Shown in pieces: positions 34,801-44,273 of a stretch of DNA of 64,000 nt; position 1 is the first letter of the stretch, and the number at the start of each line of letters is the position of its first letter. The translations under genes were made by a program, and so were the position numbers. Under the pieces are notes generated by a model. The model was not told the origin of the DNA, did not search any database, and was given only the letters and a program-made list of their open reading frames with translations. Origin of the DNA: Lautropia dentalis (GTDB taxonomy: Bacteria > Pseudomonadota > Gammaproteobacteria > Burkholderiales > Burkholderiaceae_E); contig NZ_RRUE01000002.1 of assembly GCF_003892345.1 (NCBI RefSeq), forward strand, positions 1,320,619 to 1,384,618, in the 5' to 3' direction.

Positions 34801-35111
34801 CCCAGGCCGTTGCGCAGCAGCAGCAGCAGGATGGGGATGATGATGCCCGACACCCCCACCGACAGGGCGATGAGCCGCATGTCGTGGATGGAGGCGTAGC
34901 GCCAGATGCCCTGGTAGAGCCCGAAGTAGACGAAACACCCCACCTGTACGGCCAGCGCGACCGGCAGGGTCTGGAACAGGATGATCTGCGTGGCGTGGTC
35001 CAGCTCGAAATTCCAGCGCAGCGAGAAGGTGAATGCCCAGACCAGTGCCGCCACGACGATGTCGTGGCCGATGGCAATGAAGGTCCGGGGATTGACGTTG
35101 AACAGTCTCAT
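31824..35111 (-). CDS. WbpM/FlaA1-type UDP-GlcNAc 4,6-dehydratase with very long tail
   Basis: 1095 residues from ATG 35111. Four N-terminal membrane helices (~10-120), then a Rossmann-like domain (~145-270), then an SDR domain with NAD-binding 'TGGGGSIG' (~287-294), 'ISSDK' at ~407-411 and 'MGATKR' (~418), the Ser-Met-Lys variant of the SDR triad used by membrane dehydratases. This part ends at ~610 and matches full-length WbpM-like enzymes, which make UDP-4-keto-6-deoxy sugars for surface glycans. The remaining ~485 residues are an Ala/Thr/Pro/Ser-rich disordered tail with acidic blocks and a basic last stretch ('RGRRGRKRRH'). Such a tail is not part of the family. Confidence 0.9.
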   Translation of the reverse strand: MRLFNVNPRTFIAIGHDIVVAALVWAFTFSLRWNFELDHATQIILFQTLPVALAVQVGCFVYFGLYQGIWRYASIHDMRLIALSVGVSGIIIPILLLLLRNGLGVPRSIYFLDPLLLILFMCTGRLLYRWWKEKAMGTKGVEPQPVILLGAGNTALSLIDDLNRNPYWYVIGVLDDNPNKVGRQLGGVRILGNWEQLEQIARDSNCKHAVLAVGATNHATRRRVFEMCERAHIKLLVIPDVQELMSGQVKVSQIRYVDVDDLLGRDPVSLDTGGLRHMIEGKSVLVTGGGGSIGSELCRQIARFKPGELIIFELSEFALYRITEDLKRTFPQQKVVPVVGDIKDRARLEEIFEHHRPAIVYHAAAYKHVPILEENNAWQAVRNNALGTRMLADVAARFDIERFVYISSDKAVNPTNVMGATKRLAEMILQYQHSMATLPMVLVRFGNVLGSSGSVIPKFREQIANGGPVTVTHPDITRYFMSIPEATQLVLQAGLMGRGGETFVLDMGQPIRIVDLARTMVRLSGYTEAEIPIAFTGLRPGEKLFEELLADNEKTLPTPHPKLRVSRPIDPPGTSWDISVRRWLESNGSVGDAEVRQMLGLWVPEYRPAPLHNPTPDDSSEPAGDTAPAATDAPGASIPPARTPVPAGITAASLTAGKSDRQPVIIPGAALPAAMPASAAAAADAAAETGAAIATAAGLPVTPKTAPVTARQAAGAPGVQPAPAQPFQPSRPAPRVQPALASTTAGFRPAAPFGPLPGTSGTPADIPAIAQATGAIHLPASAPETMTVSTPADFLAEMPERDLSNAPTSHMAGGAPAKSMTSAASTAAQAGSMAGNASIAPPGNTTSPASTGNTASSTTGITQAGSMASNATDTSPASPTAGSQPAKPPARPALSPAAASFTMAAALLAESRQDDEVQSQEELAALLPDNDDLLARLKRLAQVATHGTEHDEESATRTPAGTRAAAPTADSTTETAAPREITAGEPGKTASSNDTTATAEISSALTDATAAASDASTGAGPCAEIPCADDPAEEAAPCTEDGSDDHEDCSGTSDDCTGSEDGASDEGCNDSTTTAARPAPRGKASRGRRGRKRRH

Positions 35112-35196
35112 GTCGGGAAACGGGCTTGGCGCGGCTGGCGCGGAACAGGGCCGCCGGGTGGGGCGGTACGCATGGCAGGGCCGGTCGGGACGGGAA

Positions 35197-36741
35197 TCAG
35201 GTTCCCGCCGGTTCCGGCCGGCCTGCACCCAGCAGCCAGGCCAGCAGGACGAGTGGCACATAGGCCAGCAGGACCATGCTCATGCCGGCACCGGGCAGCA
35301 GGCGCGCCAGGGCGGCCAGCGGCAGAAGCCAGAAAACATTGATGAGGCAGTATACAAGCGTGACCCGGGCGTGACTGCCGAAACGCCGGGCAAGCCGCTG
35401 GTAAAGGTGGCTGCGGTGCGGATCGCCCGGGCGCTGGCCCGACAGGATGCGTCGCATGAGGGTCACGGTGGCATCGGTGATGAACAGGGCGCCCAGAATG
35501 AACCAGCTGGCGGGCGGGACGCCATGGATAACGTGGGCCACGCCGTCGGGGTTGACGGGGCGGGTGAGCTGCTGCTGCGTCTCACCCAGCCAGATCATGG
35601 CCTCGATGACGGCCAGGATGAGGATGATGTTGCCGAGAAACAGGCTGCCGGCGTCGCCCATGAAGATGCGGGCGGGCGCCCAGTTCCACATCAGAAAGCC
35701 GGCCACGGCCGCCGCCACGATCAGGCTGGCGGTGGAGAATGGGTCGGTCATCAGGTTCTCGAGATGCAGGCAGGCCAGCAGGCCGTCGGTTGCGAAGAGC
35801 TGGCCGGCGGGGCCGTTGGGGGAGCAGTGCAGCGGCGCGGTGTCGGGGACGGTGCCGAGCGCCGACACGAAGCTCAGACTGCGCAGCAGGACGGCACCCA
35901 GCAGCATGAAGAGGGCCTGGCTGGCGGCGATGCCGTCGATGCCGTCCATGAAGTTGTAGAGGTTGATCCACCAGACGCCGGCCAGCAGCAGCGCCGTGAA
36001 GACCAGTCCTGTCAGCAGCAGGGGAAGGAAACTGTGGCCACTGGCGAAGGCCTGGCCGAGCGGCAGGGACATGCCGGGCATACCCAGCCGCCCCAGCACC
36101 TGCCAGAGCTGCTCCACGAGGAACCACAGATTACCCATGCCGCCGATGAGGACAAAGGCGCTGCCTAGCAGCCAGGCCACCGAAAAAAGCTGGAAGCCCA
36201 GCCGCAGTTTGATGGAGAGGCCGCGGCGGTCGTCCTGCAGGCCCAGCAGGCCGAGGACGAAGGCCGGGGTGAACAGGATGACCGCCAGGCCGCCCAGCCC
36301 GGAAATGCCCCGCAGCCAGCCTATGTCCTGGTGCAGCATCAGGGCCCACCAGGAGGGGGCGGCGGCCGTGCCGGTACCGGCTGACATGGCGCCGGACGAG
36401 GCCGTGCCTGCCGGTGCGGTGCCGGTCGTGGGAGCGCCTGTCACCGGGCCGCTGGCCGCTGAAGCGGCCGGCGCCTGTGTGAGCGAGGCCTGGTAGGGAT
36501 CCGGCGCGTCCAGCAGCCGGGGAAGGGCAAAGGCGGCCAGCGCCAGCAGCAGCGCGCCGGCCAGGCTGGCCGCCACGATGGCCGCGCCGCCCCCCCGTGG
36601 CGTGATGCGGGTATGGGAGGAGCGGGCGTTGGGCACGTCCTCCAGGCCCCAGCGCACGGCATGGCGGATGATCAGGCCGGTCCCGGCCCAGGAGAGCGCC
36701 AGGGTCGCTGCGAGAATCAGCAAAAGCGTGATGGAGGTCAC
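35197..36741 (-). CDS. WecA/WbpL-type phosphoglycosyltransferase
   Basis: 514 residues, polytopic (about ten to eleven membrane segments). It transfers a sugar 1-phosphate to undecaprenyl phosphate and starts a repeat unit. Motifs of the MraY/WecA family are clear: 'DVPNARSSHT', 'GLQDDRRG' (DD motif), 'NFMDGIDG' and 'FMGDAGS', plus the late 'HRSHLYQR'. Between the first two helices is an Ala/Thr/Gly-rich insertion (~80-130) without family counterpart, so it is longer than usual (~340-380). The WbpM-like gene lies 85 bp downstream on the same strand, consistent with one UDP-sugar pathway. Confidence 0.88.
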   Translation of the reverse strand: MTSITLLLILAATLALSWAGTGLIIRHAVRWGLEDVPNARSSHTRITPRGGGAAIVAASLAGALLLALAAFALPRLLDAPDPYQASLTQAPAASAASGPVTGAPTTGTAPAGTASSGAMSAGTGTAAAPSWWALMLHQDIGWLRGISGLGGLAVILFTPAFVLGLLGLQDDRRGLSIKLRLGFQLFSVAWLLGSAFVLIGGMGNLWFLVEQLWQVLGRLGMPGMSLPLGQAFASGHSFLPLLLTGLVFTALLLAGVWWINLYNFMDGIDGIAASQALFMLLGAVLLRSLSFVSALGTVPDTAPLHCSPNGPAGQLFATDGLLACLHLENLMTDPFSTASLIVAAAVAGFLMWNWAPARIFMGDAGSLFLGNIILILAVIEAMIWLGETQQQLTRPVNPDGVAHVIHGVPPASWFILGALFITDATVTLMRRILSGQRPGDPHRSHLYQRLARRFGSHARVTLVYCLINVFWLLPLAALARLLPGAGMSMVLLAYVPLVLLAWLLGAGRPEPAGT

Positions 36742-36860
36742 CTAATACTTCCTGCGGATGGGGGTGAATACACGGGGGCAAGCGGGCAGACCGCTTATAC
36801 TCCCCAGATTATGCGCCCGTCGGATGGCGCCCCCGTTCATATTGCAAGGATACTGAATAC

Positions 36861-37925
36861 ATGATTCTCGTGACAGGCGGTGCCGGTTTCATCGGCTCGA
36901 ACTTCGTGCTGGACTGGCTGGCTGGCAGTGACGAGCCGGTAGTCAACGTCGACAAGCTCACCTATGCCGGCAACCGGCAGAACCTCGCCTCGCTGGACGG
37001 CAATCCCAACCATCACTTCGAACAGGTCGACATCTGTGACCGCGAGGCCATCGATGCGCTGCTGGCCAAGTACAAACCGCGCGCCATGGTGCACTTTGCG
37101 GCCGAAAGCCACGTCGACCGCTCCATCCACGGCCCGGCCGCCTTCGTGCAGACCAACATGGTGGGCACCTTCACGCTGCTGGAAGCCGCGCGCCAGTACT
37201 GGAACGCCCTGCCCGCGGGCGAGAAGGACGCCTTCCGCTTCCTGCACGTGTCCACCGACGAGGTGTATGGCTCGCTGGACGCCTCCGATCCGGCCTTCAC
37301 CGAAACCACGCCCTACCAGCCCAACAGCCCGTATTCGGCCAGCAAGGCCGGTTCGGACCATCTGGTGCGTGCCTACTTCCACACGTACGGCATGCCGGTG
37401 CTGACCACCAACTGCTCGAACAACTACGGGCCGTATCACTTCCCCGAGAAGCTCATCCCGCTGGTCATCACCAACGCGCTGGCCGGGAAGAACCTGCCCA
37501 TCTACGGCGATGGCAAGAATGTGCGTGACTGGCTGTTCGTGAAGGATCACTGCAGTGCCATCCGCCGTGTGCTCGAGGCCGGCAAGCCGGGTGAGACCTA
37601 CAACGTCGGTGGCCACAACGAAAAGACCAACATCGACATCGTCCGCCAGATCTGCAGGCTGCTCGACGAAATGAAACCCGATGCGGCCGGCTCCTACGAG
37701 CGGCTGATCACCTTCGTGAAGGACCGTCCCGGTCACGACCGCCGCTACGCCATCGACGCCGCCAAGATCGGCCGCGAGCTGGGCTGGGCGCCGGCCGAAA
37801 CCTTCGAGACCGGCATCCGCAAGACGGTGCGCTGGTACCTCGACAACCAGGACTGGGTGGCCAACGTGCAGTCGGGCGCCTACCGTGACTGGATCGAGCA
37901 CAACTACCAGGATCGCAAAGGCTGA
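36861..37925 (+). CDS. rmlB: dTDP-glucose 4,6-dehydratase
   Basis: 354 residues. SDR with NAD-binding 'TGGAGFIG' (residues 5-12), the 'STDEVYG' Asp/Glu active-site motif, the catalytic Tyr-Lys in '[10 protein letters not shown]' and a late '[11 protein letters not shown]' region typical of RmlB. Second step of dTDP-L-rhamnose synthesis. First gene of a plus-strand rmlBACD cluster, divergent from the WecA-like gene. Confidence 0.96.
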   Translation: MILVTGGAGFIGSNFVLDWLAGSDEPVVNVDKLTYAGNRQNLASLDGNPNHHFEQVDICDREAIDALLAKYKPRAMVHFAAESHVDRSIHGPAAFVQTNMVGTFTLLEAARQYWNALPAGEKDAFRFLHVSTDEVYGSLDASDPAFTETTPYQPNSPYSASKAGSDHLVRAYFHTYGMPVLTTNCSNNYGPYHFPEKLIPLVITNALAGKNLPIYGDGKNVRDWLFVKDHCSAIRRVLEAGKPGETYNVGGHNEKTNIDIVRQICRLLDEMKPDAAGSYERLITFVKDRPGHDRRYAIDAAKIGRELGWAPAETFETGIRKTVRWYLDNQDWVANVQSGAYRDWIEHNYQDRKG

Positions 37926-37936
37926 GGAGAACCATC

Positions 37937-38812
37937 ATGAAAGGCATCATTCTGGCCGGAGGTTCCGGCACCCGGCTGTATCCGGTGACGCAGGCTGTGT
38001 CCAAGCAGCTGCTGCCCATCTACGACAAGCCGATGATCTACTACCCGCTGTCGTGCCTGATGCTCTCGGGCATCCGCGACATTCTGATCATCTCCACGCC
38101 GCAGGACACGCCGCGCTTCCAGCAGCTGCTGGGCGATGGCAGCCAGTGGGGCATCTCGCTGTCGTATGCCGTGCAGCCCTCGCCGGACGGGCTGGCGCAG
38201 GCGTTCATCATCGGCGAGTCGTTCATCGGCAGCGACAGCTGCGCGCTGGTGCTGGGCGACAACATCTTCTACGGCCACGCGCTGGGTGAGGATCTCGCCC
38301 AGGCCGGCCGCAACGAGAGCGGTGCCGTGGTGTTTGCCTACCGCGTGCACGACCCCGAGCGCTATGGCGTGGTCGAGTTCGACGAGGCCGGCCGCGCGGT
38401 CAGCCTCGAAGAGAAACCGGCCAAACCCAAGAGCCGCTATGCGGTCACCGGCCTGTACTTTTACGACAACCAGGTGGTGGACATCGCCCGCAACCTGAAG
38501 CCCTCGGCCCGGGGCGAGCTGGAGATCACCGACGTGAACCAGCACTACCTGAAGGCTGGCCAGCTCAAGGTCAAGACGATGGGCCGTGGCTATGCCTGGC
38601 TGGATACGGGCACGCAGGAGTCGCTGATCGAGGCGTCGATGTTCGTGCGCACCATCGAGAAGCGCCAGGGCCTCAAGATCTGCTGTCCCGAGGAAGTGGC
38701 CTTCCGCAAGGGCTACATTTCGGCCGAAGAACTGGCCAGACTGGCAGAGCCGCTGAAGAAGAGCGGCTATGGCCAGTACCTGCAAACCATCCTGACCGAA
38801 CGGATTTTCTGA
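37937..38812 (+). CDS. rmlA: Glucose-1-phosphate thymidylyltransferase
   Basis: 291 residues. N-terminal nucleotidyltransferase signature '[12 protein letters not shown]' (residues ~8-19), '[17 protein letters not shown]', and the conserved 'DNIFYG' and 'EEKPAKPKS' motifs. It makes dTDP-glucose from glucose-1-phosphate and dTTP, the first step of the rhamnose pathway. Starts 11 bases after rmlB and is probably cotranscribed with it. Confidence 0.96.
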   Translation: MKGIILAGGSGTRLYPVTQAVSKQLLPIYDKPMIYYPLSCLMLSGIRDILIISTPQDTPRFQQLLGDGSQWGISLSYAVQPSPDGLAQAFIIGESFIGSDSCALVLGDNIFYGHALGEDLAQAGRNESGAVVFAYRVHDPERYGVVEFDEAGRAVSLEEKPAKPKSRYAVTGLYFYDNQVVDIARNLKPSARGELEITDVNQHYLKAGQLKVKTMGRGYAWLDTGTQESLIEASMFVRTIEKRQGLKICCPEEVAFRKGYISAEELARLAEPLKKSGYGQYLQTILTERIF

Positions 38813-38826
38813 GAACGGGTTACCAG

Positions 38827-39387
38827 ATGAAGCGAATCGATACCGCCCTGCCTGATGTCTTCCTGATCGAGCCGAAGGTGTTCGGCGACAGCCGTGGCTA
38901 CTTCTACGAGAGCTACAACCAGAAGGTCTTCGACGAAATGGCCGGCTCCCATGTCGAGTTCGTGCAGGACAACCAGTCCCGTTCGACAAAGGGCGTGCTG
39001 CGTGGCCTGCATTACCAGATCCAGCAGGCGCAGGGCAAGCTGGTCCGTGTGCTGGAAGGCGCCATCTTCGATGTGGCGGTGGATATCCGTCGTGGCTCGC
39101 CCACCTTCGGCAAGTCGGCCGGCTTCATCCTGTCGGCCGAGAACAAGCGCATGGCCTGGATTCCGCCCGGCTTTGCCCATGGTTTCCTGTCGCTGGAAGA
39201 CGGTACGACGGTGGCCTACAAGGCCAGTGATTTCTACGCACCGGCGCACGAACGCTCGCTGCTGTGGTCCGATCCGGTGCTGGGCATCGACTGGCCGCTG
39301 GAGCAGGTGGGCGGCGCCAGTGTCGTTCTGGTGTCCGACAAGGACAAGGTAGGCAAACCATTGGCTGAGGCCGAGGTATACGAATGA
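38827..39387 (+). CDS. rmlC: dTDP-4-dehydrorhamnose 3,5-epimerase
   Basis: 186 residues with the RmlC cupin fold. The substrate-binding motifs 'VQDNQSRSTKGVLRGLHYQ' (active-site His and Asp region) and 'PPGFAHGF' are present. Third step of dTDP-L-rhamnose synthesis. The start is 14 bases after rmlA and the stop overlaps rmlD. Confidence 0.95.
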   Translation: MKRIDTALPDVFLIEPKVFGDSRGYFYESYNQKVFDEMAGSHVEFVQDNQSRSTKGVLRGLHYQIQQAQGKLVRVLEGAIFDVAVDIRRGSPTFGKSAGFILSAENKRMAWIPPGFAHGFLSLEDGTTVAYKASDFYAPAHERSLLWSDPVLGIDWPLEQVGGASVVLVSDKDKVGKPLAEAEVYE

Positions 39388-40310
39388 AGTTTGTAGTCAC
39401 AGGCACTACCGGGCAGGTCGGCTGGGAGCTGATCCGCGCCCTGCAACCGCTGGGCGAGGTGGTGCCGGTCTCCGTCGATGAGCTGGATCTGACCGATGCC
39501 GAGGCCACCCGCGCGCTGCTGGATCGCGTGCGTCCCCATGTTGTGATCAACCCCGCGGCCCACACGGCCGTGGACAAGGCCGAAACCGAACAGCGCGAGC
39601 TGGCGAAGGTGCTCAACGCCGACGTGCCGGCCACGCTGGCCCAGTGGTGCAAGTCCAATGGCGCACTGCTGGTGCATTACTCCACCGACTACGTGTTCAA
39701 CGGTGAGGGTACCCGCCCCTGGAAGGAAGACGACACGCCCGCGCCGCTCAACGTCTACGGCGAAACCAAGCTGGCCGGTGAGCAGGCCATTCAGCAGAGT
39801 GGCTGTGCGCACATCATCTTCCGCACCTGCTGGGTGTATTCGCTGCATGGCGGCAACTTCCTGAAGACGATGGTGAAGCTGGCGGCCGAGCGCGACCATC
39901 TGAAGGTGGTGGCCGACCAGATCGGCGTGCCCACGCCGGCCTCGTTCATTGCCGACGTGACGGCCGAGGTCATCCGCCGCCGCAGCTGCGATCCGAAGCT
40001 GGCCGGCTGGTCGGGTATCCTGAACCTGGCACCGTCGGGCGAGACCTCCTGGTATGGCTACACCCAGGCGGGTCTGAAGCTGCTGCACGAGGCCACGCTG
40101 GCCGCCGGCAGCAACACGGCGGCCCGGCCGCGGCCCGAATGGCAGGTGCATCGCCTGCCCACCATCGAGCCGGTGCCGGCTTCGGAGTTTCCGATGCCGA
40201 GCAAACGGCCCAGCAACTCGCGGCTCGACCTCTCGCGCATCGAACAGGTGTGGGGGCTGAACATGCCTGCCTGGGATGTGCTGTTGCAAACGGTACTGCG
40301 CGATGCCTGA
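39384..40310 (+). CDS. rmlD: dTDP-4-dehydrorhamnose reductase
   Basis: 308 residues; overlaps rmlC by four bases (ATGA). It has the SDR NAD(P)-binding 'TGTTGQVG', 'STDYVFNG', catalytic 'YGETK' and 'NLAPSGETSWYGY', all typical of RmlD. Final step giving dTDP-L-rhamnose for O-antigen or exopolysaccharide. Ends the rml cluster; a strong terminator follows at 40339. Confidence 0.95.
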   Translation: MKFVVTGTTGQVGWELIRALQPLGEVVPVSVDELDLTDAEATRALLDRVRPHVVINPAAHTAVDKAETEQRELAKVLNADVPATLAQWCKSNGALLVHYSTDYVFNGEGTRPWKEDDTPAPLNVYGETKLAGEQAIQQSGCAHIIFRTCWVYSLHGGNFLKTMVKLAAERDHLKVVADQIGVPTPASFIADVTAEVIRRRSCDPKLAGWSGILNLAPSGETSWYGYTQAGLKLLHEATLAAGSNTAARPRPEWQVHRLPTIEPVPASEFPMPSKRPSNSRLDLSRIEQVWGLNMPAWDVLLQTVLRDA

Positions 40311-40338
40311 GCACCCGGAAGCAGGCTGATGCGACAAG

Positions 40339-40370
40339 CGGGGCGCCTGATTTTCGGGCGCCCCGTTTTT
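40339..40370 (+). terminator. Intrinsic terminator of rmlBACD
   Basis: Stem CGGGGCGCC (40339-40347) pairs with GGCGCCCCG (40357-40365), followed by TTTTT (40366-40370). The second copy of the dispersed inverted-repeat element starts immediately after it. Confidence 0.88.
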
Positions 40371-40530
40371 GGGAAGCTCTGCAAAAGTCCTGCGGCACTT
40401 TGACGCTCATGCCCGGGCGATCCAGGGGGCTGTCGTCTGGCGGCAATGGCACGCCTGTTGCCGGCAAACGATGCCTTCTGGCTCATCCCGATCCTGGGGC
40501 CAAAGTACGCCGACTTATGCAGAGCTTTCC
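40371..40530. repeat. Dispersed 160-bp element, copy 2
   Basis: Left end GGGAAGCTCTGCAAAAGTC (40371-40389), right end GACTTATGCAGAGCTTTCC (40512-40530); the ends match each other at 17 of 19 positions. The body resembles copy 1 including 'TCATCCCGATCCTGGG'. It is 160 bp, the same as copy 1. Confidence 0.85.
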
Positions 40531-40837
40531 TTGTATGGTCGCGTAATGTTTCTATATGATCAAAAATGTATTCGGATCAGAAATAATGTATGAAAGTGTG
40601 TTGTTTTTGGAAAGGTGCAACGCTTTCCTTGTGCTTCATGCGGACCGGATCCGGATAGTTGTGGCAAAGTGTGACGCCCAGCGTCCTCTGTTACGGCGTC
40701 GCCTGCGTTTTCAGTGGCTTTCTGTGAGGCGTACCCCGCAGCGCGGGGGCCTCATTACGCCAGCACGTGGAGCCTTCGAAGGTTCGCCGACTGGGTCCTT
40801 TTCATTCTCCCCCTTCCACTTCGGCTGGCGCTGATCT
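40531..40837. other. AT-rich spacer upstream of the AsnB-type gene
   Basis: About 300 bp without a gene. The first ~130 bp are AT-rich and the rest is high GC; a promoter for the downstream gene must lie here. I cannot assign boxes. Confidence 0.35.
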
Positions 40838-42799
40838 ATGTGCGGAATAGCAGGATACTTTGAACCCGGGAAACGGGCCTCCTCCGAACAGTTGTTACAA
40901 ATGGCGAGTGCCATCGTCACCCGGGGGCCGGACGATGCAGGGGCCTGGGTGGATCCGGACACGGGGCTGGGGCTTGCGCACCGGCGGCTGGCCATCATCG
41001 ACCTGTCGCCGGCAGGGCATCAGCCGATGCAGTCGGCCTCGGGTCGTCTGGTCATCGTTTTCAACGGCGAGATCTACAACCATCAGGCCCTGCGCGAGGA
41101 ACTGGAGAAGCAGGGCAGGGCACCGGCCTGGCAGGGCCATTCCGATACCGAGACCCTGCTGGCGGCCTTCGACGCCTGGGGCGTGGAGCAGACGCTCAAG
41201 CGCACCATCGGCATGTTTGCACTGGCCCTGTGGAACCGGCACGACCGCTCGCTCACGCTGGCACGTGACCGTCTGGGCGAGAAGCCGCTGTATTACGGCT
41301 GGCAGGGGCAGGGAGGGCGCGCTGCGTTTCTGTTCGCGTCCGAGCTGAAGGCCATGCGCGAGCATCCGTCCTTCGCGGGCGAGATCGACCGGGGGGCGGT
41401 GTCGCTGCTGCTGCGCCACAACTGCGTGCCGGCGCCCCATTCCATTCACAAGGGTATTGCCAAGCTTCTGCCGGGGCATTATCTGACCCTGTCCCCGCAG
41501 GATCTGCAGCACCAGAAGCTGCCGGCTTCCGTGCCGTACTGGTCGCTGGCCGGGGTGGCGCGCGCCGGTGTGGCGGCGCCGTGGAAGGGCACGGACATCG
41601 AGGCGATCGCCCAGCTCGACGGGTTGCTGGGCAGCGCCGTGCGCCAGCAGATGATGGCCGATGTGCCGCTGGGGGCCTTTCTGTCGGGCGGGATCGATTC
41701 GTCGACCATCGTGGGGCTGATGCAGGCGCAGTCATCGCGGCCGGTGAAGACCTTCACCATCGGCTTTCACGAGGCGGGTTTCAACGAGGCCGAGCACGCC
41801 AAGGCGGTGGCAAGGCATCTGGGCACCGAGCATACCGAGCTGTATGTACAGCCTGAGCAGGCCCTGGCGGTCATCCCCAGCCTGCCGCACATGTACGACG
41901 AGCCGTTTGCCGACTCATCGCAGATTCCCACCTTCCTGGTGTCGCAGCTGGCCCGCCAGCACGTGACGGTGTCGCTGTCGGGCGATGCGGGCGACGAGCT
42001 GTTCTGCGGCTACAACCGCTACCAGATGACGCAGCAGCTGTGGGGGCGGATCAGTTCGCTGCCGCTGCCGGTGCGCCGCCTGATGGCCAGCATGATGACC
42101 ACGCTGTCGCCCGACCAGTGGGACCGCGTGGCCGGCCGTCTGCCGGTGATGTCGGGGTATGTGAACCTGGGCGAGAAGCTGCACAAGAGCGCCGGCGTGA
42201 TGGACGCCCGCTCGGTGGAAGACCTGTATCTGGGTTTTGTCAGCCACTGGCGCGACCCGGCCTCGATCGTGATCGGCGGGCAGGAGCCGCCCACGCTGGT
42301 GACGGGCAACCGTCCGGAGCTGCCGGGGCTGGACGGCGTGCAGCAGATGATGGCGCTGGATGCGCTGACCTATCTGCCCGACGACATTCTGGTGAAGGTG
42401 GACCGTGCCTCGATGGCGGTATCGCTGGAGAGCCGGGTGCCGATGCTCGACCACCGGGTGGTGGAGTTTGCCTGGCGGCTGCCTCAGAACCTGAAGCTGC
42501 GCGATGGCCAGAGCAAGTGGCTGCTGCGGCAGGTGCTGTACAAGTACGTGCCGCGTGAACTCATCGAGCGGCCCAAGCAGGGCTTTGCGGTGCCCATTGC
42601 CGCCTGGCTGCGTGGGCCGCTGCGCGACTGGGCCGAAAACCTGCTGGACGAGTCGCGCCTGCGCCGGGAGGGTATTTTCGAACCGGCGCCGGTACGCCAG
42701 AAGTGGCTGGAGCACCTGTCCGGCAAGCGCAACTGGCAGCACTGGCTGTGGGACGTGCTGATGTTCCAGGCCTGGTCGGAGCTGCAGGACAGGCACTGA
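40838..42799 (+). CDS. AsnB-type glutamine-dependent amidotransferase
   Basis: 653 residues. The N-terminal glutamine amidotransferase class II domain begins at Cys2 ('MCGIAGYF'), with 'RGPDDAG' and 'FNGEIYNH' motifs. The C-terminal asparagine-synthase domain has the ATP pyrophosphatase motif 'SGGIDSS' and a later 'LSGDAGDELFCGY'. In polysaccharide loci such proteins amidate a sugar acid or other glycan building block rather than Asp, but free asparagine synthesis cannot be excluded. Lies between rml genes and an epimerase gene. Confidence 0.9.
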   Translation: MCGIAGYFEPGKRASSEQLLQMASAIVTRGPDDAGAWVDPDTGLGLAHRRLAIIDLSPAGHQPMQSASGRLVIVFNGEIYNHQALREELEKQGRAPAWQGHSDTETLLAAFDAWGVEQTLKRTIGMFALALWNRHDRSLTLARDRLGEKPLYYGWQGQGGRAAFLFASELKAMREHPSFAGEIDRGAVSLLLRHNCVPAPHSIHKGIAKLLPGHYLTLSPQDLQHQKLPASVPYWSLAGVARAGVAAPWKGTDIEAIAQLDGLLGSAVRQQMMADVPLGAFLSGGIDSSTIVGLMQAQSSRPVKTFTIGFHEAGFNEAEHAKAVARHLGTEHTELYVQPEQALAVIPSLPHMYDEPFADSSQIPTFLVSQLARQHVTVSLSGDAGDELFCGYNRYQMTQQLWGRISSLPLPVRRLMASMMTTLSPDQWDRVAGRLPVMSGYVNLGEKLHKSAGVMDARSVEDLYLGFVSHWRDPASIVIGGQEPPTLVTGNRPELPGLDGVQQMMALDALTYLPDDILVKVDRASMAVSLESRVPMLDHRVVEFAWRLPQNLKLRDGQSKWLLRQVLYKYVPRELIERPKQGFAVPIAAWLRGPLRDWAENLLDESRLRREGIFEPAPVRQKWLEHLSGKRNWQHWLWDVLMFQAWSELQDRH

Positions 42800-42831
42800 G
42801 GGGCGTGGGGCCGGCGCGTCTGCCGGTTCCG

Positions 42832-43944
42832 TCAGCTTCCGCCGTTCTGCATCCGCCGCAGCCCTTCCTCGAGGGGGACGGGCGGCGTCCAGCCGAACTG
42901 CCGGCAGAAGCGTTGGTTGTCGACCGCCAGGGTGCCGGCCAGGCGCTGCCATATGCCGGGTTTGCCGATGAGACGGGTCAGGCCGGCCATCAGGCCCGGG
43001 GGCACGTCGAGCAGCCGTACGGGCCTGCCGGCGGCATCGGCCATGGCGCGGATCAGGGCTGGCGTGGACACGGCCGGGCCATCGCTGAGGTGGTAGAGAC
43101 CGCCGGCCCGCTCCGGGTGCGCCAGAATCTGCAGGATGGCATCGCACAGGTTGTCGATGCCCAGGAAACTGCGGGCGTTGTTCACCCGGCCCAGGGGCAG
43201 CGGCAGGCCGCTGGCCGCCAGTTTCTGCAGGGCGGCAAAATTGGCCTTCACGCCCGGGCCGTAGACCAGCGGCGGGCGGATGGTGGTGATGCGCAGGCGC
43301 TCGCGTCCGCTGGCCGTGTTTCTGTCCGGGGGGGCCGCAAAGGGGGCCACGGTGAAGGCGGGCAGGGGGTCCGGCAGGGCCAGCAGGCGTCCGCCGTGGT
43401 TGATGCTCAGGCGCTGCAGGTGGCGCTCGGCGGCGAGCTTGGCGTAACCGTAACAGTCTTCGGGGCGGGGGGGATCGTCCTCGCGCAGCGGGTGCCCCGG
43501 GGTGGACCATTCACCGGCAGCCTTGATCGAGCTGAGAAAGATCATCTGCTTCACGCCGGCCCGGGCGGCGGCCAGGGCCAGCTGGCGCGGGCCGCGCACG
43601 TTGACGCGCCAGAGCTGGCGCTGGCTGTTGCGGTTGGCGTCGAGCGGCACGTGTGCAATGCCGGCCCCATGCACGACGGCCACGGCCCCGGCCAGCAGCG
43701 GCTGCCAGTCGGCCCCGGCATCCACGCCCGGGTGACGCACGAGCTGCAGGGCAGGGGCCGTGGATTCTGCCGGCCATCCGTCAGGCCAGTTCCGGCGCAG
43801 CTGGTCGGGATCGCGGGTGACGGCACGGACGGCATGGCCAGCGTCGAGCAGCTGGCGCACGAGGTGTCGACCGATGAAACCGGCAGCGCCGGTCACGACC
43901 ACACATCCGTGGGAGGGCGGGGGCTTGCTGATCGGGTCTTCCAT
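42832..43944 (-). CDS. NAD(P)-dependent SDR epimerase/dehydratase
   Basis: 370 residues from ATG 43944. Extended SDR with 'TGAAGFIG' near the N-terminus, 'LSSIKAAGE' and catalytic 'CYGYAKLAAE', 'PPLVYGPGVKANF'. It resembles UDP-sugar epimerases or reductases near WecA/WbpL-type genes in O-antigen clusters. Substrate unknown. Convergent with the AsnB-type gene 32 bases away. Confidence 0.85.
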   Translation of the reverse strand: MEDPISKPPPSHGCVVVTGAAGFIGRHLVRQLLDAGHAVRAVTRDPDQLRRNWPDGWPAESTAPALQLVRHPGVDAGADWQPLLAGAVAVVHGAGIAHVPLDANRNSQRQLWRVNVRGPRQLALAAARAGVKQMIFLSSIKAAGEWSTPGHPLREDDPPRPEDCYGYAKLAAERHLQRLSINHGGRLLALPDPLPAFTVAPFAAPPDRNTASGRERLRITTIRPPLVYGPGVKANFAALQKLAASGLPLPLGRVNNARSFLGIDNLCDAILQILAHPERAGGLYHLSDGPAVSTPALIRAMADAAGRPVRLLDVPPGLMAGLTRLIGKPGIWQRLAGTLAVDNQRFCRQFGWTPPVPLEEGLRRMQNGGS

Positions 43945-44273
43945 GGTGGAAGATTGTATATTCTGTGACTGGCGGAGGCGCTCCAAACACGGAGGGGCCG
44001 GAAGGCCGTTTCACCCGTCTGGCGCAGAATATGTCAGGCTGTGCACGCTTTCGTCTGCCGGTGTGGCAGAGGCAGGGGCTTTTACCGGATTTACCGGTTT
44101 TTGGCCCTTTGCAGCGCTTTGGCGCATTTTGCAGCTGCTGGGCTCCACCTTTTTTCTGCACGTCCGTTTCCAGCATTGCCTGGCTTTTGCGTCGCCCGGC
44201 TGTTTCTCTTCCTGTTCGTTGCCTCTTCTCTCGCCGTCCACCGCCTTTCATTCCTGCCTCCGAGGATCCTCCC
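43945..44273. other. Non-coding spacer between divergent sugar genes
   Basis: 329 bp with no gene and marked pyrimidine bias on the plus strand near the end. Promoters for both divergent genes should lie here; no boxes or operator stand out. Confidence 0.35.

Noticed and set aside
32682-35342. 886-residue plus-strand frame over the WbpM-like gene
   Set aside because: Antisense shadow; the minus strand has all SDR motifs.
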